This document shows, piece after piece, positions 11,538 to 22,981 of a stretch of DNA of 64,000 bases. Under the pieces are notes generated by a model that saw nothing but the letters and a program-made list of their open reading frames with translations, was not told the DNA's origin and did no database searches. The number at the start of each line of letters is the position of its first letter. Within the stretch, counting starts at the first letter, position 1. Both the position numbers and the translations under genes were made by a program. This stretch comes from Alopecurus myosuroides (Eukaryota; Streptophyta; Magnoliopsida; Poales; Poaceae), in contig CM054058.1 in NCBI GenBank assembly GCA_028641055.1, positions 82,254,020 through 82,318,019 on the forward strand, in the 5' to 3' direction.

Positions 11538-11658
11538 AATATATATTCAATCTCGGGTGACCATATACAACTTCGAACAAGTTTCCATACACAATTACGA
11601 TGGATATACACAACTTCGATCAATTTTCAATCTAGGAGATGCATAAGGAAAAATCCTG

Positions 11659-12508
11659 CTAAGTCCTCTTAAACTGGTCTTCGTCGGACGCATAGTGTTC
11701 TCCTTTAGGATCGATGACATGCCTAAGGAAAAATCCTGCTATTTTCTCTTGAATTGGTCGGAAGCGAGCTTCTGGACTAAGCGTCCTCCGCAAGTTATTG
11801 AGACTCTTCCGTGTGCTATCCGACTTATTCTTCTCAGAGGTTTCTTTCCGTATGTTCTCACAAACATAGTATCCACATAGATTGGTCCCCGGTGGCTGCT
11901 TATCCACACGAAGTAAAATTTTAAATTCTAGCTGATGTTTGAATTCACCGACAATTTCTTTTGAGAACCGTTTCCAAACTCTACAGTGCAAAGAAAATTA
12001 AATGAACAAGGGAGTTATTAGCTACTGCATATTAGGAAATGAACAAAAGAGACCGATCGATATAGAGCACAAATGATTGAAAATAATTACTTTTGCAGCA
12101 TTTTTCTCATGTCGATCCAAAGCTTTGGATCTGAATGCATAAAGTCCATGATAAAAACTGTGGAGGTGTGAAGTTCAATTTTTAGCAGCATCCAGTGGAA
12201 CCTGCGGACACGTTACATGCACTGTCATGCATAACTTATCGATTATACATACCATGCATGGAGTAAACAAAACAGAATGGGCACAATAGAAAAACACTCA
12301 CCCAAAATGGTAAGGAAATATAATATGACTTTTGAGCTGATGCTTTGTAAGAAAATTGTACAAGTTTTTCTCCACGTCTAGGGGGTGATATTGTAACACA
12401 TGTCCATTAATGATTTGCGGGTTAATGAACCCAACATCATGGATGTTTCTTATTTTGCATTCCCAAATCTTCAATCTGCATAATAGCGTACGCAACAATA
12501 TAGTTAGG

Positions 12509-12555
<47 letters not shown>

Positions 12556-13960
12556 CAGGCAATGAAGAACGAGATGAGGTAGAAATAAATCACTTACAGA
12601 ACGTAGCAACTCAAGATAGATTTGTCGAGCTCGCGCAGATTGAACAGCTGGAACAATTCACTCATCTCAACTGTTACAGAGTACTTTTTGGTGTGGTGCT
12701 CCTCTGTAACATCCACATAAACATATTCTTTGTCGGCCCATGATATGAAATTTTTGTACCAACGTAGCAGATTTCGCATTAGTGGTGGTAGACTCTTTTC
12801 CTGCGTAGGCTCGACGAGAGGCCCATTCTTCACATATTGTAATGCTACCTCACCCATTGGCACATCGTACAGGCATAACGAGGCACGAAGAGTCAAACCC
12901 ATCTCGGACGCATTTTTCATGGCACTAGCTACAGTCAATCCCATTGCTGCGCAGCTGCTCTGACCTCGGGGTCCTGTTCCGGACCGGCTTTCACTATGAG
13001 CGGGGGGATCGATTGTTTACTCTGCATCCCGAGCTGCTCAACTTGTTTCCCGATTTCTTTCCTTTCTTCTTTCTCCTCCATCAATATTTCTGCTTGCCTA
13101 CGAAGTTCACTTTCATAGTCTTTAGGCAAATTCTTCTCGGCTTGGGACGGTGTCGACAAAAAACCCGTAGCCCACTTCTGTACCGTCGGAGGGTATACTT
13201 CTTTGGGCATAGGCTCCCTTAGCGCCTTCTTATCGGCCTTCCATTTCTCATAGTCAGCCTTCGCGGCCAATTTGGTTTCAGCATCATTAAGTTCCCAAGC
13301 CCTTAGGGGGATAGGCTTCAGTGATGGCTCCGGTACCCGTGTGGTCTTAGGTACATAAGCCTCCGGGTTAATAGTCCAAGAGAGGGTTTCCTTGTTGTCC
13401 GCCTGCTTCTGTTTCTTCGCCGGAGGAGCAATGGGGGGCGACGGCTGCTTATCCGCCGGAGGAGGAATGGGGGGCGACGGTTGCTTGTCCGCCGGAGGAG
13501 GATTGGGGGGCGGCGGCTGCTTATCCGCCGGAGGAGGATTGGTGGGCGACGCCTGCTTACCCGCCGGAGATTGTGGATCTGGGGACGGCGTCGAATGGCG
13601 TGAAGGAGTCGTAGGTGAACCAGCACCACCACCACCTGCACCATCGGAGGGGGGGGTGGACTTGTTAGCCTTGGTGTCTCGCCTGGAAACACTATGTACT
13701 TCTTTTTCCATAGAATGAACTGGCGCTTGACATCTCCAAGTATTCTCTCCCCTTTGGGTGTAGCTATGTCAATCTCTAGGTCCTCAAACACTTGGATTAT
13801 GTCTTCCACCTTGACACGAGCATAGCCATATGGAATGGGGTTGTTGTGGTGGAGTGCTTCAGGTGTACAGGGTAAAGCACTGCCGGTAGCTACTTTCGTG
13901 GAAATGTTCCCCACGGGATAATGCAGGTCACATTCTTTCATCTCCTTTACATCATCCACG
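11659..13960 (-). pseudogene. CACTA second ORF with Ulp1-like (C48) protease end
   Basis: Read on the - strand. A conserved block GWYPVDDVKEMKECDLHYP to FILWKKKYIVFPGE (about 13960-13700) comes first. A Pro-rich linker of PPPADKQPS-type repeats (about 13650-13400), a charged coiled coil to about 12935 and a conserved MGLTLRASLC...VKNGPLVEP segment (12594-12944) follow. Last comes a split C48-like domain: DVGFINPQIINGHVLQYHPL at 12298-12480 and QPPGTNLCGYYVCENI at 11659-11991, where Cys of LCGYYVC is the expected nucleophile. Such ORFs accompany the transposase in grass CACTA elements; their role is not established. Pieces are in several frames; some breaks are probably introns (AT-rich 11992-12297 and a TA repeat), others frameshifts. 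Confidence 0.75.
12511..12552. repeat. (TA)n microsatellite
   Basis: About 42 bp of uninterrupted TA between the conserved segments of the CACTA ORF2, probably in an intron. It appears as an artefactual YIYIYI run if translated. Confidence 0.95.
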
Positions 13961-13965
13961 GGGTA

Positions 13966-14052
13966 CCAACCGGGACTAAATGGTACGGGTTTCATTGGGA
14001 AACGGATCATCCCTTTAGTCCCGGTTGGGGACACCAACCGGGACTAAATGGG
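13966..14052. repeat. CACTA subterminal-type motifs inside D
   Basis: Three copies of CCAACCGGGACTAAA or its complement, two of them forming an inverted repeat about 65 bp long. The motif matches those near the right end of D (19379-19560). Its place between ORF2 and the transposase is internal, not terminal, and no CACTA terminus is beside it. Confidence 0.75.
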
Positions 14053-14089
14053 TTAGGGTTTCGTTTGGACCAATCAGATAGAATCACAC

Positions 14090-14610
14090 GGATCGTGTGT
14101 TTCTTTCAAGCGCTTGTGAGTCGTTGGATCCGGGGTGTGTTTCTTTCGAGCTGTTGTGAGCCGTTCGATCAGGGCTACGGTGTGTTTCTTTCGAGCTGTT
14201 GTGAGCCGTTGGATGAGGATGTTTCTTAACCATTGGATCAAAACCCTAGCAGAACACTTTGTGAGCCAGAGGACCCTATATATAGCCCACCTTCATACAC
14301 CGGTCAGTTCATCGAGCAAATACAAAACATCCGGATTCGCCATCATACGTCCTGTCGTGCATTTGGTATGCATATTGCACCCAGTAGCCACGGGGGGCTG
14401 TATGATGGCGATACTGATTGTTTTGTTCTACACCCTCCTTTAAGGTTTGATACATCATATATTCAGCTCATCGAGCAAATACAAAACATCTGGATTCGCC
14501 ATCATACGTCCTGCCGTGCATTTGGTATGCATATTGCACCCAGTAGCCACGGTAGGGCTGTATGATGGTGATACCGATTGTTTTGTTCTACACCCCCCCC
14601 CCCTTTAACA
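14090..14610. repeat. two families of tandem repeats upstream of the AP2-like gene
   Basis: Three copies of a unit beginning GTGTTTCTTTC and ending TGTGAGYCGTT (about 14095-14210, spacing about 40-44 bp). Two nearly identical copies of a longer unit beginning ATCGAGCAAATACAAAACAT follow at 14311 and 14470 with a 159-bp period, ending at poly-C. A TATATATAG box lies at about 14275-14285. Confidence 0.85.
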
Positions 14611-14618
14611 CATCCATC

Positions 14619-14644
14619 AATGCTTGGGTCAGTGTTCACTTTGA
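14619..14644. repeat. 26-bp direct repeat, copy 1
   Basis: Identical to 15819-15844, exactly 1200 bp away. Copy 2 is part of the transposase coding region (antisense of VNTDPSIK); copy 1 is isolated. Together they bracket the AP2-like gene. Confidence 0.92.
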
Positions 14645-14851
14645 GCTCGGGTAGTAATGTGCAACTATTTGCTTGGTTGTGTTAGGGTGGCGCGTGGCGC
14701 GGGAGTTGTGACGCGTGGCGCTGGAGTTGTGACGCGTGGCGCGGGAGTTGTGACGCGTGGCCAGGAGGGTGCGGTATAAACTGTCGCGCCTCGAGCGCGT
14801 CTTCTCCTCTCCACGTGCCCACTCCTCTCCACGCACCGTCGCGCTTCCACC

Positions 14852-15477
14852 ATGCCTCCGAGGAGGAACAGCACCACCGGCTTCCGCGGCGTCCGAGCAC
14901 GGCAGAACGGAATGTTCAGCGCAGATATCTGCTGGGGGGACGACCGCATCCCCCTCGACTCCTTTGCGACGACGGCGGCGGCCTGTTGCCTCAACCGCCC
15001 GCGGTCGCTGATAAACTTCAGCGACTGCCACACCGTCTGGGAAGCGAAGGCCAGGGCACCGAAGCCGCAGATCGTCACTGCCGCCGACCACCTCCACCTC
15101 CGCCACCGCACGTTTAGGGCCTAGTCGACGCCAGGGAAGACCACGTCGTCCGCGAGTATTACCGGAACAACCCGGGGGAGGAGAGCGCCGACGAGGAGCT
15201 CTGGCAGACCCGCGCGGCTCAGCGGGCGGAGCGCCGCCTCGAACGCCACCTCGCGTTAGATGCCGCTCGGGTGGCGAGGACGAAGGCGCTGCAAGAGCTT
15301 CGTCGGGCCGACCACGCCGGCGAAGGCTGGGCCTCCGACGATCCGAGGTGGGGGCATATCTCAGACATACCATCATGCACCTCCGACGACGACGAGGAGG
15401 TCACCGACGAGTTCGACGACGACGATGACCCGGAGGAGGTCACCGACGAGTTCCCCGACGATGACGACGAGGAGTAG
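14852..15477 (+). pseudogene. AP2/ERF-domain-like gene captured in CACTA D
   Basis: The ATG at 14852 opens a reading frame with an AP2-like domain: a Gly-Phe-Arg-Gly-Val-Arg start (STTGFRGVRARQNGMFSADI), then a shortened helix region and RPRSLINFSD. AP2 domains bind GCC/DRE-type DNA as plant transcription factors. A TAG at 15122 ends the first frame. The rest continues in another frame from about 15150 as a charged helical region (EYYRNNPGEESADEELW, then ERRLERHLALDAARVAR) and a long Asp/Glu tail ending at 15477. A TATAAA-like box lies about 80 bp upstream and two AATAAAA signals follow (15500, 15558). The GC-rich coding DNA differs from the AT-rich transposon around it. The frameshift, the stop and the shortened second half of the domain suggest it is decayed. 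Confidence 0.75.
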
Positions 15478-15746
15478 TGTTCGTCTGTTTTCTCTTTTTA
15501 ATAAAAGAATTTGTATTCCGGCGACACTGCGGCACGCTAGCGCGTCTGTTTTCTGTTTTTAATAAAAGTTATGAAATTAGATATTTTATCTCACAAGGTT
15601 TTGAGACATTTAAGTAACCTTTTGTTTTCCATGTTTTCCACTCGTTTTCTCAAATATTTTGCAAAGGAGTTAGTCTTAAACACATCAGAGATAATATAAT
15701 TCACATGATCCATTCAACAAAGTTTGGTACAATAAATTAGTACACA

Positions 15747-18700
15747 TCAATTCTTCCCTTGTGTCCCCGCTTTCTTATGATTGGGCCGTATCCATGGAGC
15801 ATCCTCATCATTTAACTTAATGCTTGGGTCAGTGTTCACTTTGAAGGGCAGAATTTCACCAAACATATTATAATCTTCTGACATGTCTGTCTTGTCCTCC
15901 ACTACCACGATGTTTCTTTTCCCTGAAAGAACAATGTGGCGCTTTGGATCATCGCATGATGTACTGATCGTTTTCTTATGTTTCCGTTTCCTCGATTTTC
16001 TACTCATGTCCTTCAAATAGAAAACCTGAGCGACATCTTTGGCTAGGACGAATGGTTCGACAAGGTAACCAAGATTGTTGAAATCCACCATTGTCATTCC
16101 GTATTGCTCGTCCACCTTTACCCCACCTCCTATTAGCTTGAACCATTTGCACCGGAACAAAGGGACCTTAAAGGAGGGTCCATAGTCAAGTTCCCATATC
16201 TCCTCTATGTAACCATAATATGTGACCTTTTGCCCAATCTCGATTGCTGCATCAAAGCGGACACCACTCCTTTGGTTGGTGCTCTTTTTATCTTGGGAGA
16301 TCGTGTAAAATGTATTCCCATTAATCTCGTACCCTTGGAAAGTCGTTATAATCGAAGATGGTGTCTTGGCCAACATGTACAGCTGATCTCCAACATCATT
16401 GTCATTCATTAAATGTTTTCGCAACCAACTGCCAAAAGTCTCCATGTGGGCCTTTCTAATCCATGATTCAGGCTTCCTCGGGTTGTCCGAGCGTAAAATA
16501 TTCTTGTGTTGCTCGAAGTACGGATCCACCAAGCTTGAATTTTGCAGAACTGTGTGGTGTGCTTCAGTCATAGAATGACCGTCCATACATATCGTTGATT
16601 TCCTTCCGATCGTGCCTTTTCCACTTAGTCTCCCCTCGTGCCGCGACTGAGGAATACCAATCGGCTTAAGGTCAGGAACATAGTCAATACAGAACTCAAT
16701 TATCTCCTCATTTCCATAGCCCTTTACGATGCTTCCTTCTGGCCTAGCACAGTTACGAACATATTTCTTTAATACTCCCATAAACCTCTCAAAGGGGAAC
16801 ATATTGTGTAGAAATACAGGATCGAGAATGGAAATCTCTTCGACTAGGTGGACCAGGATGTGCGTCCTAATATTGAAGAAGGATGGTGGAAACACCAACT
16901 CGAAACTGACAAGACATTGGACCATCGTTCTGTAACCGTGGTAGATCTTCTGGACTGATTACCTTCTGAGAGATTGCATTGAGGAATGCACATAGCTTCA
17001 CAATGGCTACTCGAACATTTTCCGGCAGGAGCCCCCTCAAAGCAATCGGAAGGAATTGCGTCATAATCACGTGGCAGTCGTGAGACTTCAGGTTTTGGAA
17101 CTTTTTGTCCGCCATGTTTATTATTCCCTTTATATTCGACGAGAAGCCAGACGGGACCTTCATACTGCTCAGGCATTCAAAAAATGACCTTCTCTTCTTT
17201 GGTAAGAGCGTAGCTGGCACGACCTTGAAACCATTCCGGATGCCGGTCATCTGGGTCTTTCAAAAGTTGCTGGTCCTGTCGTGCTTCCTTTGTATCATTT
17301 GTCTTCCCATACATGCCCAAGAAGCTTAGCAGGTTCACGCAAATATTCTTCCTAACATGAATCACGTCGATTGCAGAGCGAACATCTAGGACTTTCCAAT
17401 ACTGTAGCTCCCAAAATATCGATTTCTTTTTCCACATGGGTACGTGCCCGTCAACTCCCAGCGGAACTGATTGTCCGCCAGGACCCTTTCCAAAGATGAC
17501 TTTCAAATACTTGACCATATCAAATATCTCAGCTCTAGTACGTTCGCAGGCTTCGGCCGGTGATCTGCCTTGCCGTTGAAATGCTTGCCTTTCTTTCTTA
17601 CGTTATGATTTCGGGGAAGAAATCAACGATGACCCAGGTACACGTTCTTCCTACAATTATCCAAAAATACACGTTCAGTCTCATGTAAGCAGTGCGTGCA
17701 TGCTTTGTATCCCTTATTTGACTGTCCCGAAAGGTTACTGAGAGCAGGCCAATCGTTGATGGTTACAAAAAGCAACGCTCGTAGGTCAAATTCCTCTTCT
17801 TTGTGCTCATCCCACACAGGTACACCAGGTCTGCCCCACAACTGTAAAAGTTCATCAACTAATGGCCTTATGTACACATCGATGTTGTTGTCGGGTTGCT
17901 TCGGACCTTGGATGAGCACTGGCATCATAATGAACTTTCGCTTCATGCACAACCAAGGAGGAAGGTTGTAGATGCATAGAGTCACGGGCCGGGTGCTATG
18001 GCTGAAGCTCTGCTCGCCAAAAGGATTCATGCCATCAGTACTTAGACCAAATCTTATGTTCCTTGCGTCAGCTACAAAATCTTTGAACTCTCTGTCGATC
18101 TTTCTCCATTGCGTTCCATCAGCGGCGTGTCTCAACTCCCCGTCGGACTTACGGTCCTCTTTGTGCCATCGCAACAACTTGGCATGCTCTTTGTTCCTGA
18201 ACAGACGTTTCAACCGAGGTATTATAGGAGCATACCACATCACCTTGGCGGGAACCCTCTTCCTCGGTTTCTCGCCCTCAACATCGTCACCAGGGTCATC
18301 GCCTCTGATCTTATAACGCAATGCAGTGCATACAGGGCATTCATTCAAATTCTCGTATTCACCGCGGTAGAGGATGCATGCATGTATCTTTAGAACCTCT
18401 AAACCTAGAGGGCAGACAACCTTCTTTGCTTCGTACATACTGGCGGGCAACTCGTTATTCTTCGGAAACATATTCTTCAATATTTTCAGCAAATTTTCAA
18501 ATGATGAGTCAGCTACACCTTCCCGTGCCTTCCATTTCAGCAAATCCAGTGTGCAGCCCAGTTTTTTTCAAACTATTGTCGCATCCTGGGTACAGCGACT
18601 TCGTGTGATCCTCTAACATGCGATCCAAATTCTCCCTCTCCTTGTCAGTTTCGCAGTGTCTCCGTGCATCAGCAATGGTCCGACCAAGATCATCAGCGGG

Positions 18701-19105
18701 CTCATCATGTGCCTCTTCTTCACCTTCACCAAACCCTTCCCCACCTTCAGCATCATCCTCCATCAAAGTATCACCGAAAGCCTCATGATAGTTGACATCG
18801 ATATCATCCTCTTCTTCATCTTCTTCCATTCTAACCCCTCTTTCTCCATGCTTGGTCCAACAATTATAGCTTGGCATGAAACCGTGCCGAAGCAGGTGCA
18901 TGTGAACGTCTCTTGAGGAGGAGTAACCCTTCTGATTCATACATTCAGCACATGGACAGATAATAAAACCTCGGTGCTTGTTCGCATTTGCCACTACGAG
19001 GAAATCTTTCAAACCCGTAGTGAACTCGCCGGAGAGTCGGTTACCGTACATCCATTGCCGATTCATCTGTATTATTATTATATAAAGTATATAATTAACC
19101 ATCAT
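15747..19105 (-). pseudogene. CACTA TNP2-like transposase of element D
   Basis: Domains in order on the - strand. Transposase-associated domain (PF13963 type): WMYGNRLSGEF, CPCAECMN, HLLRHGFMPSYNCWTKHGE (about 18860-19060). Acidic spacer. Transposase_21 (PF02992 type): VLKIHACILYRGEYENLNECPVC, FGLSTDGMNPFG, FVTINDWPAL (17623-18543), continuing WKKKSIFWELQYWKVLDVR at 17177-17518. DUF4218 type: NIKGIINMADKKFQNLKSHDCHV onward (about 17150-16600). DUF4216 type: FRCKWFKLIGGGVKVDEQYGMTMVDF (about 16050-16160). The C-terminus ends at 15747. It would cut and join the CACTA ends. Frames change near 18540, 17600 and 16920; some may be introns, but the break at 17520-17620 looks like decay. The 5' end is near 19040-19105. 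Confidence 0.88.
15819..15844. repeat. 26-bp direct repeat, copy 2 (in transposase)
   Basis: Partner of 14619-14644. Being part of the conserved transposase C-terminal frame, this is the original and the other copy is derived. Confidence 0.92.
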
Positions 19106-19359
19106 GCATTTGTTAAACTAACTAGCTAGAAATAATACAAATCATGAAATGTTCAAGTTGCTAACCACGATCGCGGAGGAAAAATAAATGAAAAAGCTCA
19201 AGTGTGGCTCGGACACTTCATATCATGTGTGTTTCATGCTCTCGGGCATTTCATCGAACACCTTGTGTGCATAGTAGGAACCAAAATCAAACCCACCACC
19301 CCTTGTGAATATTGTGAGTAGAAGTGACACCAAATGTGGCAAAGTGCAGCGAGCTGAGT

Positions 19360-19626
19360 CCTATATAGGGATGGGCTTTTAGTCCCGGTTGGCCTGGACA
19401 ACCGCGACTAAAGGCCTTCGGGCCAGCCTGAGGACCTATTAGTCCTGGTTGGCCTGGCCAACCGGGACTAAAGCCCCTCCCGTCCGCCAGCTGTGGACCG
19501 AGCGCGCTGGGCCCAGATTGTTGGTCGCGGGTCTCCTCCCGAACCGCGACTAAAGACCGCTATGGTCGCGGGTCGATTATTTTGGGGACTAATGGGGGCG
19601 TATGGAAGGCCTATTTTCTATCAGTG
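19360..19626 (-). repeat. terminal and subterminal region of CACTA D
   Basis: Alternating TAGTCCCGGTTGG and CCAACCGGGACTAAA motifs (and GCGACTAAA variants) up to the terminus CTATTTTCTATCAGTG. Such motifs are where the second CACTA protein or the transposase is expected to bind. The terminus corresponds, inverted, to CACTAGTAGAAAACA at 46176. Confidence 0.82.
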
Positions 19627-21336
19627 GTACAAAGGAATCACGGAAGAACATCGAAGAGAAGTTGAAGATAGATTTAGCATACATGAGGGTGTTCAGTGGT
19701 AAACAACATGCTATTGATTCTATTTATGGCAATTGGCAGGAAAGTTTTGAGTTGTTGTATTCATTCAAAACTGAAGTGGAGAGGACCAGCCCAGGTAGTA
19801 TTTAGATATTGACCTCTTCGCCGAGGAGTACACATTGAAGGGAGTGACCATGACCAAGGAATTCTTTAGTAGGGTTTTTGTGTTCTTTGAGGCTTGTCTC
19901 CGGGTTTTTTTTGGCAGGACGCAGGCCAAATTTGGATCTTGATGCCACTTTCTCATAGGGAGGTTTAAAGGACAATTAGTACCAACTTATGCAGTTCATG
20001 CACACAAATTTATATTTCCAGTTGCGTACAGTGTGTTGGAGACAGAGTCTGAGGAGAGGTACGACTTGGGCTTTACACAATCTGCGCCGGGCTATTGCAC
20101 ATCCCAATGGGTTGGTAATTCATACAAATGCATGCAAATGTTTAGAAGTGGCCGTGGATAAAGTGTTCCCTGGAGTAGACCATACGGAATGCTTGCATCA
20201 CCTTGCTGAAATTTTTGGAAAGATATTAAAAGGAAAGTTGTATACCGACAATTAATTACAAGCATCTTTGACTGGAAGTGTTAAGAAGCACAAGTACCAC
20301 ATGAGGCAGTTATACATGAATGACAAAGTTAAGGAATATTTGGAAACACACCATTCCAAGTTATGGGCCAGAAGCCAATTCATTGAATTGAGTAAAGTTG
20401 ACTATGTGCAAAATAATCTTGCAGAATCTTTCAACTCAACGATCCGAAACCCAAAGGATATTTATTTTGTGGATTTGGTTGACAAGATAAGGATAGAAAA
20501 CATGCACAAGTTTCATTTTCGTGCAGGAATAGCCAAGGAAAAATTCATGGGCCACATTATCATCTCTTCGGTGGTGACTGAATTGAAGTAGAAAATAAGA
20601 GGCTTGGAGATGAACATGACTGTTTGTTCGGCTACCACATCACATGTATCATTTTTTTTGGATAAAGAGAAGAGAGAATGGATATATCCTATTGATTTAG
20701 AAGCTAGAACTTGCACTGTAGGCAACGATAGATAACTCGGTTGCCATGCACTCATGCATTGTTTTTCATCACTAGCCTCTCAGGTCCAGAAGGGAATATA
20801 CAACAGAATGTGCATGATTACTACTCTGTTGCAAGGCTCAAAGCCACATGTGCATATGCCTTACCAGCTTCGGAGGGAAAACAACAATGGGACATTGTGG
20901 ACCTGGATTCAAGGTTTGCGCTCCAATTCTGAAGAAAGCAGCAGGTAGACCGAGGAAGGGTTGAATAAGACAATGAAGGAGGTAGACCTGGAGCGAGGAG
21001 GCGTAAGTGCACAAGGTGTGGTGGGTCTGGTCATTTCACTAAGTATTGTGATAATGCAGCAGATCCAGCGTTCAGAGAGTGTTTTGATGAAAATGAAGAA
21101 AATGTTGGTCAGCAGCCGGTTGAAACAGATGATGAAAATGATGGTGATCATCCGATTGCAAGGGATGATGAAAGGGATGAAGAAAATGATGGTCAGCAGC
21201 CGCATGATTTTGACGATGATCTAAATGATGTTCCAATCCATGGAAATGTCCATCCACGGAAAGAACGGAAGGAGATTGAGGAGACCGAGATTCTTCATCT
21301 AGCTTACGAGGTTGACGATAGCGCAACGCTGCTGTG
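19627..21336 (+). pseudogene. Mutator-like (MuDR/FAR1-type) transposase remnant
   Basis: Pieces in successive frames: an upstream segment (FKTEVERTSPGSI) at 19640-19805; the catalytic MULE domain with AIAHPNGLVIHTNACKCLE and FPGVDHTECLHHLAE (20080-20255, the usual TDA being TNA here); then WARSQFIELSKVDYVQNNLAESFNS (20368-20440). A SWIM-type zinc finger near PCTHALFFI (about 20741-20770) and a CCHC knuckle CTRCGGSGHFTKYC (about 21005-21050) follow, with an acidic tail ending near 21336. Stops and frameshifts throughout show it is dead. The 5' part is missing because CACTA D is inserted at 19626. Confidence 0.82.
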
Positions 21337-21560
21337 ATGAAGAAGTGGTGATAAAATAAAAAGAGTAAAGAGTCATGTATTTTTTTGAAATAGCCAGATT
21401 CATTTGTGGGTCTCGATGAGAAGATCAAGTCTAACATGAAGATAGATGCGGACCGGTCAAGACGAGTTACCTTCATGAGGCTATGCATTTAGTTTTCATG
21501 TGGCACTCTAAGATGCGACAACGTGTGGCTGGTAATCCGGATGATATGTTGCTTGTATCT
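21337..21560. other. unassigned spacer
   Basis: Between the Mutator-like remnant and the Copia fragment. I see no domain, repeat or terminal structure here. Confidence 0.5.
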
Positions 21561-22585
21561 ACAAGAAAGTGAGTGGGAGCTCTGTAGCATTTATAGTACT
21601 ATATGTGGATGGCATATTGTTTATTGGAAATGATACAGAACTTTCGCAAAGTGTAAAAGGTTATTTGAATAATAGTTTTTCGATGAAATACCTCGGTGAA
21701 GCAGCTTATATATTAGACATCAAAATCTACAGGGTAGATCAAGACGCTTAATTGAACTTTCGCAAAGTACATACCTCGACAAGATTTTAAAGAAGTTCAG
21801 AATGGAAGAAATTAAGAAGCGGTTCTTACCAATGTTGCAAGACAAGCCGTTGAGTAAGACTCAAAGTCCAGCTATAGCAGAAGATAGAGAGATAATCAAT
21901 ACTGTTTCCTATGCTTTAGTCATAGGTTCTATCATGTATGATATGCTATTTACAAGACCAGATGTGACACATGCTATTAGTTTGACTAGCAGGTGCCAAT
22001 CCGGTCCACGTTTGGAACACTGGACGGAGGTAAAGAATATCTTTAAGTACTTGAGAAGAACTAAGGATATGTTTCTCGTGTATGGCGGCAAAGAAGAGAT
22101 CGTCACATGATGTTACGCTGATTCTAGCTTTGACACCGATCCGGATGACTCTAAGTCACAATCCAGGTTTTTTTTTTATGAATGGAGGATCAGTAAGCTG
22201 GAGGAGTTCCAAGCAATCTGTGGTATCAGGATCATCAACATAAGCGGAATATGTTGCTACCTCGGAGGAAACGCAGGAAGCAGTTTGGATGAAAGAGTTC
22301 ATATCTGAACTAGGTGTGGAGCCAAGTGCGTTTGTTACGATGGTCATCTATTGTGACAACAATGGTGCCATAGCTAATGCTAATGAGCCAAGGTCTCACA
22401 AGAATTCCAAGCATATCAAGCACCGTTTTCACTCCATACGTGCGCATGTCAAGGATGGAGATGTGAAGATTTGCGAAGTACACACGGATCTGAATATGGT
22501 GGATCCATTGACTAAACTTCTCCCAAAGGCAAAATATGATAAACACCAGAACTCCATGGGTGTTAATATAGATTATTGCCCCTAA
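21561..22585 (+). pseudogene. Ty1/Copia RT end and RNase H, decayed
   Basis: Three short frames. The first has VLYVDGILFIGNDTELSQ; the usual YVDD is YVDG, losing an essential polymerase aspartate. The second (21802-22110) has VSYALVIGSIMYDMLFTRPDV and EVKNIFKYLRRTKDMFLVYGG. The third (22289-22585) is the RNase H end with VIYCDNNGAIANANEP and KHIKHRFHSIRAHV. Gag, protease, integrase and most of the RT are gone. It is followed at 22600 by an LTR, so this is the 3' end of the element. Confidence 0.88.
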
Positions 22586-22599
22586 AGCAAGTCGGAGAC

Positions 22600-22981
22600 T
22601 GAAGGGAATATGCCCAGAGACAATAATAACATGGTTATTATATTATTCCTTGTTTATGATGAATGTTTATTTCTCATATTAGAATTGTATTAACCGGAAA
22701 CGTTGATACATGTGTATTTAATAAACAAACAATGGTTCCTAGTAACGCGTCTCGTTTAACTAGCTCGTTGATTAACTGATGATCAAGGGATCTTGATCAT
22801 AAACATTAGATTTGTTAATAACGAGGTCATGCCATTAGGAGAATGATGTGATAAACATAGAGCCAAATTAAGTATAACAATACGAACAAGTCGTTTAGTT
22901 TATATTGTTATATCTTGCATACATAGTAACCTTATTCCTTAGACCATGAGATCATGTTAATCACTAATACCGGAAGGGTGC
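22600..22981 (+). repeat. Copia 3' LTR, left part (BARE/Angela-like)
   Basis: A purine-rich AAGTCGGAGAC precedes the LTR start TGAAGGGAATATGCCC at 22600. The AATATGCCC...GACAATAATAA start and the later TTAGACCATGAGATCATG and AATACCGGAAGGGTGC segments follow the pattern of BARE/Angela LTRs of Triticeae and relatives. It is interrupted after 22981 by element E and resumes at 44160. The last 5 bp, GGTGC, are the duplicated target. Confidence 0.85.

Larger units (their letters stand above)
11538..19626 (-). mobile_element. CACTA (En/Spm) transposon D, left end outside window
   Basis: A - strand element with the TNP2-type transposase at 15747-19105 and a second ORF with a Ulp1-like end at 11659-13960. 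The right end reads TTTTCTATCAGTG (to 19626), a variant of the CACTA terminus (CACTG...). It is preceded by subterminal inverted motifs of the type TTTAGTCCCGGTTGG / CCAACCGGGACTAAA. The next 3 bp (GTA) would be the target duplication. The left end is not seen because element C is inserted at 11537/11538. The right end lies inside a Mutator-like transposase remnant. Confidence 0.88.

Noticed and set aside
11659..12480. Host SUMO protease gene
   Set aside because: The Ulp1-like segment continues the CACTA second ORF and lies at the expected place after the transposase.
13392..13718. Glycine-rich repeat protein on the + strand
   Set aside because: Mirror of the Pro-rich linker of the CACTA second ORF, which is the conserved reading.
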